The translations under genes were made by a program, and so were the position numbers. The notes under the pieces were generated by a model, which worked only from the letters and a program-made list of their open reading frames with translations, was not told the DNA's origin and searched no databases. This document shows positions 56,333 to 64,000 of a DNA stretch of 64,000 bases, in pieces; position 1 is the first letter of the stretch, and every line of letters starts with the position of its first letter. The DNA is from Monosiga brevicollis MX1. Lineage: Eukaryota > Opisthokonta > Choanoflagellata > Craspedida > Salpingoecidae. The stretch covers positions 573,053-637,052 of the forward strand of contig NW_001865057.1 of the NCBI RefSeq assembly GCF_000002865.3, given 5' to 3'.

Positions 56333-58485
56333 ATGTGGGCGCGGCGTGCGACAGGCGGAACGGTCGCCCTGGCGCGCCGGGCGCTGCTGCGGTCAGCGGA
56401 GACGACGGGGGCTGGCGTGTAAGTGGCGCTGGCCTTGATCGTGGTGGTGGCCTTGGTCGTGCATCAGTGTGTATGTGGGGGGTTAGTGTGTGTGTGTGTG
56501 TGTGTGTGGATGTTGGTGGATTGGCAGCAAAGAGTCTTTGGTTTCTGTTTCTGCTGGCCTGCTAGAGACCATGTGCTTGCTTCGGCCCATGGGGACGAGC
56601 ACAGGATGGGGCTGTGTACCTTACAAGGGTGGCTTGTTGCCGGGTCAATTGAAGCAGGGCACGGCTATCTAAATATGTCAGCGAGCGATCATCTGGGTTT
56701 GGAGACACCGTGTGGACGGAGTTTACGCCTTTGGCCCTGAAACACAAGGCTGTCAATCTATCACAAGGCCTGCCCTCCATTCCCGTAGAGGATTTCATCA
56801 TCGATGCTCTCCGTCAGCGTACGTGATCAGTTACGCAGCTGAGCGCCTGCACTGCTTTATTACTCACTCATCCATCATATATCGTGTCTGCGCCTGTGAC
56901 GTGTAGAAGCACAGCCGGGCTGGCAACACCAATACTCGCGAGCTAGTGGCTTTCCGCGGCTGGTAGAAGTTATTGCTGGTATGCGTCCCACTGCAGCTTC
57001 GCACCAGCTCGCTCGCTATCGTGTTGTTTTTCAGCAGGCGCGATTGAAAGCCCAGTGACTTTGCCTCTGCGTCAAATTGCTTCCGTGCTTAGATTACTAT
57101 AGTCCGGAATACCAGCGCACGCTTCAGCCCCTGACAGACGTGTGCATCACCTCTGGTACTGGCCTGCCTCGTGCCCCAATGCATGCCTGGCGTCTTGTTT
57201 GAGAAAGTTGCTCAGTCGTTGAAATCGGTGGTTGACGCTCCCCCAAAGGCGCCACGCAAGGCCTGTTTCTCTTCTTCCAAACCTTTGTCAACCCGGGCGA
57301 CGAGGTCGTCATCATCGAGCCCTTCTATGACAGCTATGTGCCGCAGGTTGGTGTCAGCCCCCCCACCTTGACGCTTGTCCGCGACTTGTTTTCTGGAGTG
57401 GCTGCAACTTTGCCTCAGTCTCACGCGCTGTTCGTGATGACTAACGACTCAGGTGGAAATGGCAGGCGGTGTGGTCAAATCGGTGACCCTACGTCCCCCA
57501 AAGGCCGACCTTGGCCGTCCTGCAACGTCGGCTGATTGGGTCTGGGACCCAGCTGAGCTTGAGGCGGCTTTCTCTGAGCGCACCAAAGCTGTTGTCATCA
57601 ACACCCCTCACAATCCCACCGGCAAGGTAATGTTCGAAAGGAAATCATGATCGAAAGCCGCAAAAGACCATAAACGTGGCATGCCCGCCGCCATCGCTCA
57701 CTTCATACCTGTTGATCAAATATCACAGATGTTTTCGCGTGAGGAACTCGAGTTGGTCGCCCGCCTGGCGCAGCAGCACGACGCTCTTGTTCTGGCCGAT
57801 GGGGTGCGCCTTTCTTGCTGCGCTGCTCAAATTGGCCAGGCTTGGCAACATGCTTCGCCTGATGATGGGCCTTGGTTCTGATTTGAGCATCATCATGTGC
57901 ATGGGGTTCTGTAGGTCTATGAGATGCTCACGTACGGCGAGGAGCACCTGCAAATCGCTGCCTTGCCTGGCATGTGGGAACGCACCGTCACTTTGGGTAG
58001 CGCTGGCAAAGCCTTCAACCTCACTGGCTGGAAAATTGGTGCGCCCTGGCTAACAAATGGCTTTCTTCCATGCAATGTTTTATGAAGTGTCTCACCTGCT
58101 GTGAGTGCCGTTCTGGGGCTGGGGTAGGCTGGGCCATCGGGCCACAGGAGCTGGTGCAGCCCATGCAGCTCACTCAGCAGTACATTCCCTTTTGCGTCTC
58201 AACGCCGCTGCAACACGCCCTCGCTAGTGCGTGGGAGCAAGCGATTGAGAATGGGTTTTTCGATCGTCAGCGGCGGCGTAAGCTCGAGCCAAAAGAACGT
58301 GCGTGTGAGACTTTTATACCTTGCTCTGATATTCACTGCACCCACTCGCCCATTCAACGCAGGCTTTTTGGGCAAGCGCGAGCGTTTGATGGAGATTTTG
58401 AACGATGCCGGGCTTCAGCCCTGCATGCCCCAGGTGAGAAAGCAGCTCATTATCATGTGTCAGATCGTGGAGCTTGGCCCTTTCT

Positions 58486-58551
<66 letters not shown>

Positions 58552-59163
58552 GCTGTGTCAATCTGTGTGAAGCTGTAAATCTGTGCGAATCTGTGTAAAT
58601 CTGTGCTGGTGTTGTCGACATGGAAGGTTTTTTCACGGGGCTTGCCTGTCTTTGCTTGTTCCCAAATTGCAGGCGTCGTACTTTATTTTGGCCGACACGA
58701 GCAACGTCGAGTTTGAAGCGGTGAGAGCACTTTTTCCAGCTTGCCTCGCAGTCTAGCAACACCGCGTACCCGCCTCACACTTGCCTGTGTATGCTTTGGG
58801 CTATTCAATCGCCCTGTCACAGCCCTCTCAAGCTCCCTTTGCGCGTGACTATGACTTTTGCCGGTGCGCCGCCAACCTGCTTCGAGATTCGCCAGCGCCA
58901 TGTCGCCTAGATTTTTTTAAGTTGATTTCGTTTTTTCTTTCCCTCACCTCACTTCGTCTGCTACTTGCTTTTGACCTTGCAGCTGGCTAACGTCGGAGAT
59001 TGGTGTGGCGGCCATCCCGCCGTCCTGCTTCTACACCGAGCCAAACCGCCATCTTGGAGCCCGTTTTGCTCGCTTCTGTTACGTCAAGCAGGATGACGAG
59101 ATCGAAGAGGCCGCTCGGCGCCTCCCACGCCTTGCTCAGTACCAGCGTGCTGCCACCCACTAG
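56333..59163 (+). CDS. KYAT: Kynurenine/glutamine-type class I aminotransferase, probably mitochondrial
   Basis: About 12 exons splice in frame from ATG 56333 to TAG 59163. The N-terminus is Arg/Ala-rich (MWARRATGGTVALARRALL), like a mitochondrial presequence. Family stretches: DTVWTEFTPLALKHKAVNLSQGLP, QHQYSRASGFPRLVEVIA, CITSGATQGLFLFFQTFVNPGDEVVIIEP (PLP phosphate loop and substrate region), VINTPHNPTGK, LADGVYEMLTYG, LGSAGKAFNLTGWKIGW (PLP Schiff-base Lys in SAGK), and WLTSEIGVAAIPPS. The C-terminal Arg that binds the substrate carboxylate is in RFARFCYVK. KYAT enzymes transaminate kynurenine to kynurenic acid and glutamine or cysteine conjugates. The usual DE of the SDEVY motif reads DG here (Asp kept), with the codon at an exon edge. 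A TG microsatellite occupies one intron (58487-58549). KYAT1 and KYAT3 cannot be told apart by eye. Confidence 0.92.
58487..58549. repeat. (TG)n microsatellite in an aminotransferase intron
   Basis: A perfect TG tract of about 31 units within the intron after the CMPQ-encoding exon, well before the next acceptor near 58672. Confidence 0.95.
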
Positions 59164-59930
<767 letters not shown>

Positions 59931-62900
59931 ATGAGAAATCCCGCACTTGCGGCTCGGCTGCAGGGGCGCCTGTCTATCGTCCTTTGGTGTCTTAGTCTGC
60001 AAGCAGCGCTCTTTGCAGGGCCTGCAGTCAGCAGCGCCGGCACCACCATAGCCTGGGACAACTGCTCGGCACCTCTCTTGGTCACCGAGCCCAGCAGCGG
60101 CCATCACGAAGTTGGCTTATCCGTCTCACGCTCTGGGCCAGGGAATGAGACGGAAACGGTGTGGTGGCAAGTCGTCGATGCTCCCCACGCCGTCAACGAT
60201 GTGGCGAGTACGTCTGGCTCAGTCATTTTTGCGCCCGGTCAGCTCATGGCCACCGTAACTCTTGCCGTTTTGGCCGATGCCGAGCCGGAGATGACTGAGC
60301 TGCTGCAACTCGAACTGCTCAACAGCAGCCTGCCAGGCTCTAGCCTCGGCACTGCATGCAATGTTCGTTCCGTCTTCATCTTGCCAAATGGTTATTCACA
60401 AGGCGTCCTCGTTCTTGATCCCTCTGGCCTCTATCGGGGCCAGGAATCCAGGGGAGCAGCGGCCGTCATCTCCGTGCCCGTGTACCGTTACGGTGGTGCC
60501 ACAACACTTGCGGGCGCTGCGTTGCGTGTTGTCAACGGCTCTGCAGACTTTGTTTTTGTAGCTCCCACCTTTGCTTTGCCTGCTGGTACCAATAGCACTG
60601 TGGTCTCCCTGTACGTGCGTGACGACGACTTGCCCGAAGACGAAGAACGGTTTGAGTTGCGACTCGAGTCTGGCGTCGATGTCCTCATTGACCCTCTTTT
60701 GAATCAGGCCACAGCCCTGATTGCCGCCTCTGACGGCGCGTATGGCACGTTTGGCTTCGCCACCAGCCAGACTGTCGTTGGCAGCGAACCTGAATCTGTG
60801 GCAGAGGCCGCCGCGCGCCCCATTAATCTTGCTGTGAACCGGACAGGTGGCGTATACCGAGACATCGCCCTTGCGTGGTCGTTGCGCGCCCTGTCCGATA
60901 ATGTCAACGCCTCGGCTCAGTTTGTGCACACCAGCGGTACTCTTGTGGTGCCACATGGGGCCAGAAACAGTACCCTACAGCTCTGGATCCAGCCTGACGA
61001 CGTCCCCGAGACCCTGCAACAGTTTGAGGTTAACCTCGAGAGCGCCAGCACCGGGGCAGAGCTCGATGTCACGCGACGTCACGCTCGTGTGGATATTCTG
61101 GGTAACGATGACGGCATCGCCATCGATATGCCCGAGCCGGCGCTCGAGGAGAGCGGCTGGATCAATCTTACCGTCGTGCGCACTGGTCTCTTGGCCTCTC
61201 CAGCCGTCGTGGCCTTTTCCACGCATGCTGGTTCAGCCGAGCCCTATCTGGACTACGTGGCCGTGAGCGGCAATCTCACTTTTGCACCCAACGTCTCCAG
61301 CCAGCCCTTGGCCATTCGGCTCATCGATGATCCCGTCTTGGAACCCAGCGAGTTCTTTCAACTCCACATGACCGTGCTCACCGGGGAGGTGGTGTTGATA
61401 ACGACACGTCTCAATCTCACCATCGCCCCCTCTGACGGAGCCGCGGGCGTTTTGGGCTTTGTTGAGCGCAACTCCCTAACCCTCGCGGAGGGGCAGGGGG
61501 TGGTGCTTAACGTTTCCCGCCGCATCGTCGCTGCAAGCAGCAATGTGGGCGCCATCAGCGTGCGCTGGCGCCTTGATCGCGCTGATGGACAGGCCGTGCA
61601 GTCCTCGGATTGGGTGCAAGTTGCGGGGGAGCTGAATTTCGCCGACGGCGTAGACCAAGCCAGGCTGTTGCTGCAGTCCCTCAACGATTCCCTCCCGGAA
61701 CTGGACACGGAATATAGTCTCGTTTTGCACAGCGCGTCCCCTCCCGCCGTGCTCGGCTCGGTTGCGCGTCGTAGCCTGCTCATTACCATCCCAGCCAACG
61801 ATGACCCCTTTGGCACTCTTGTTCTGCATGCAGGTCCTTCTCTGCAGGTTTCAGACTCTGCTCGCTTCCTGACCATTAATGTTACGCGCTCCAACCATAG
61901 CCGAGGGGATATTGGGCTCTGGGCTCGCTGGGCGCGCAATGGTGAGGTGCTGGCCATCGTGGGTCCGCTAGTGCTCCCCGAAGCCCAGGCAGCCCCTCTT
62001 CAAGTGCAGCCTGCTTTGGCAGCACGTCATCGCCTTGTGCCAGCCGATCACCTTGAGCTGACCATCATCAACGTCACGGTAGTCGGGGTCTATGCCGGCA
62101 GCCCTGCTGCTATTCGATTTCCCCCTCGTTTCGCAGAAGCCACGGCCAGCAGCTTTTATCCTCTGATTCCAGAGACAGCCGTGGCGGGGACGATCCAATT
62201 TGCGTTGATGTCACGCGCCGTAAACGTCCGCGAAATCGAGGGGGTGGATGTGCCAGTGCAGTTACGGGTTGAGCGTGTCAATGGCACCTTCACCTCTGTG
62301 ACCTTGCCCTTTACCGTTTCCGGCAATAAAGGCGAGGACGCGAGTAGTGACATGATGCCCACGAATGGCTTCCTCACGTTTGGGCCTGGGCAGAGAATGG
62401 CGCTTCTCAACCTCTCGCTAATCGGAGATGCCGAACCCGAGCTCGAGGAGATTTTGACCGTCCAGCTGAGCCCGATTCAAGGCGGGCAAGCCTTTCTAGG
62501 ATCCGACAACTCCTCAACCATTGTGGTAGCACCGAGCGACGCACCATACGGCCAGTTTGAGTTAAGTGCCGCCGTTCCGGCTACGCGCACCTTGGCCGAG
62601 GGAGAGGCTATGGACTTGATCGTTTTTCGTCAGGCCGGTGCCTTTGGTGACGTGGTTGTTGGGCTTGACTTTGAGCCAGTCGAGGCAGCAGCGCGCTTCG
62701 CGGTTACACCCCGGCAATTAGCTTTTGAAGCTGGTGGCGCCACGGCGGCGAGTCGCCAGGGGCGCTTTGCGCTCGTGCGCATGGATGATGATGTACCAAA
62801 CCCGACCGAGGTGGTGGTGGTCACCCTCAGAATCAATGCAACCGCCGGGCCCTCGGCCGACCTGGGCACTCACGTTGGTGTGACCGTCACCACGCCTCGG

Positions 62901-64000
62901 GCCGACAACTCCTCTGGCGTGTTTCGCTTTGCTGATAGCGTGCTTGCCGTCACTACAGTGGACGAGGCCGTCGATAGCAACACGAGCGTTGCTTTGAACG
63001 TGGCGCGCGATGGGGGGCACTTTGGCACGGTCCTTCTTCCTTGGGTCCTAGTGCAATGCCCGAATACAGATGCTACGCAGTGTGCCGTGGACGCATTTGG
63101 TGATGCTGTAAACGATTTTGCGGCGACTTCTGGTGTGCTGCGCGTGGAGGACGGTGCCACGGCAGCCGACCTGTCTTTGGTTGTCTTACACGATCGTGTG
63201 CCCGAGGACAATGAGTTGTTTCGTGTCACCTTGTTTGATGCCAGCACCGACCCTGAGGCTGGACGCGTTGGTGTGCGGCGCCATGCTTTTATTTTGGTAC
63301 CCAGCAATGACCCACTGCTGGCTTTTGACACTCTCAGGATGGAGGTCAGGGAGGAGATCGGCCAGTTTGCAGTGCCGATCGTGCGCACGGGCAATACGGC
63401 GCAAAATCTTCCTTTAAATTTGTCGCTTCCCGGTGAGTGCCCCAGACCGGCGCGTGGCAGCCAGGTCTTTGCGTTTTTTTTTTTCCCTCAACCCACCCCG
63501 TCTCTTGTACTTTGTAGCCTCGGCACCTCTGCGCCTGGTGGATGGAGCCCCTTTTGTCCTGCCCAGTAATGTGACCAGAATCAACGCGACCTTTGCCATT
63601 GACGACAATTCTTTCCCAGAGCCTCGTCGTGAGGTTTTGGTGCGTCGTAACCTCTCGCATCTCCATCTATGCTCTGGCCCTTTCGTTTGTTTTTCTGCTT
63701 TCTTTCTCAGAGGCTCCCCTCGTGATTTTGTTTGCCCTTACGTCGAGCTCTTTTGACATAATATAATGTTCTGTTCGTGCGGCAATCATTAGGTCTCGCT
63801 CTTTCCATCCATGGGCTTTGACTACATGGTGGATCCTTTGGCTGATGTAGTTGTTGTCGCCGTGGCCGCCAGTGATGGGATTGGGGGATCTTTTGCCTTG
63901 GTCAACGCGAGCGCCTCGGCAACCCAGCCTCAGGTTTTATCTGAGAGCGATACCATGAATGTGACAATTCGACGGAGCGGTCCCGCCTTTGGCGACGTGA
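59931..64000 (+). CDS. Secreted Calx-beta repeat adhesion-type protein, 3'-partial
   Basis: The chosen start (59931) gives a clear signal peptide (RLSIVLWCLSLQAALFAGPA, then VSSAG). An upstream in-frame ATG at 59736 would bury it. Exons: 59931-63432, 63518-63633 and 63793 onward to the window edge. The product is a chain of about ten Calx-beta domains of about 110-130 residues. Each has a start like SDGAYGTFGF, NDDPFGTLVL, SDAPYGQFEL or SDGIGGSFAL, a middle E-x-V/N-L-x-V-x-R-x-G-G core, and an end like LADAEPEMTELLQLEL or DDVPETLQQFEVNL (D-x3-E-x2-E-x-F). Calx-beta domains bind calcium and occur in adhesion molecules such as ADGRV1 and FREM proteins. No other domain type is seen before the window ends, so membrane anchorage and final identity cannot be judged. 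Confidence 0.88.

Overview
This window is nuclear DNA from a compact, intron-rich unicellular eukaryote. Genes have many short introns (about 60-200 bp, GT..AG), coding sequence is moderately GC-rich, and no gene has bacterial organisation. The gene set points to a choanoflagellate, with a Monosiga-like genome as my best guess: a TMEM132-like cell-surface protein with ankyrin repeats and tyrosine motifs in its tail, a classical tyrosine phosphatase, a Calx-beta adhesion protein and a Roco-like protein. That is inference from gene content, not from an identity search.

Layout, left to right. 1-14888 (+): most of a VPS13 lipid-transfer protein (5' end outside the window) carrying extra modules: a discoidin-like domain, MABP-like beta-prism repeats and a C-terminal DysF domain. 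15496-18075 (+): a pogo/DDE_1-type transposase-derived gene fused to a SAP motif. 18503-23856 (-): a FYVE-like/LRR/COR (Roco-like) gene. 25040-26859 (+): an SLC35E3-type transporter. 27573-29629 (-): a protein tyrosine phosphatase. 30279-31409 (+): an O6-alkylguanine-DNA alkyltransferase-like gene. 31357-33745 (-): glutaredoxin-3/PICOT. 34547-51590 (+): a giant (about 5,500-residue) TMEM132-like receptor built from two pairs of near-identical tandem modules, with cohesin-like and dockerin-like domains, one TM segment, ankyrin repeats and phosphotyrosine-type motifs. 52560-53784 (-): NUDT6-like Nudix hydrolase. 54145-55979 (-): sideroflexin. 56333-59163 (+): kynurenine-type aminotransferase. 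59931-64000+ (+): a secreted Calx-beta repeat protein running off the window.

The main biological theme is membrane and surface biology: bulk lipid transfer (VPS13), adhesion (TMEM132-like, Calx-beta) and tyrosine-phosphate signalling (PTP, receptor tail). A cluster of three probably mitochondrial genes (NUDT6-like, sideroflexin, aminotransferase) lies at 52.6-59.2 kb. The most unusual item is the TMEM132-like giant. Its ectodomain modules are duplicated almost without change at DNA level, and each long module carries a cohesin-like domain followed by a dockerin-like calcium-binding pair. Simple repeats are frequent; (GA)n tracts recur upstream of several minus-strand genes.

Exon boundaries come from reading frames, splice consensus and family alignment by eye. 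No RNA evidence or database search was available.
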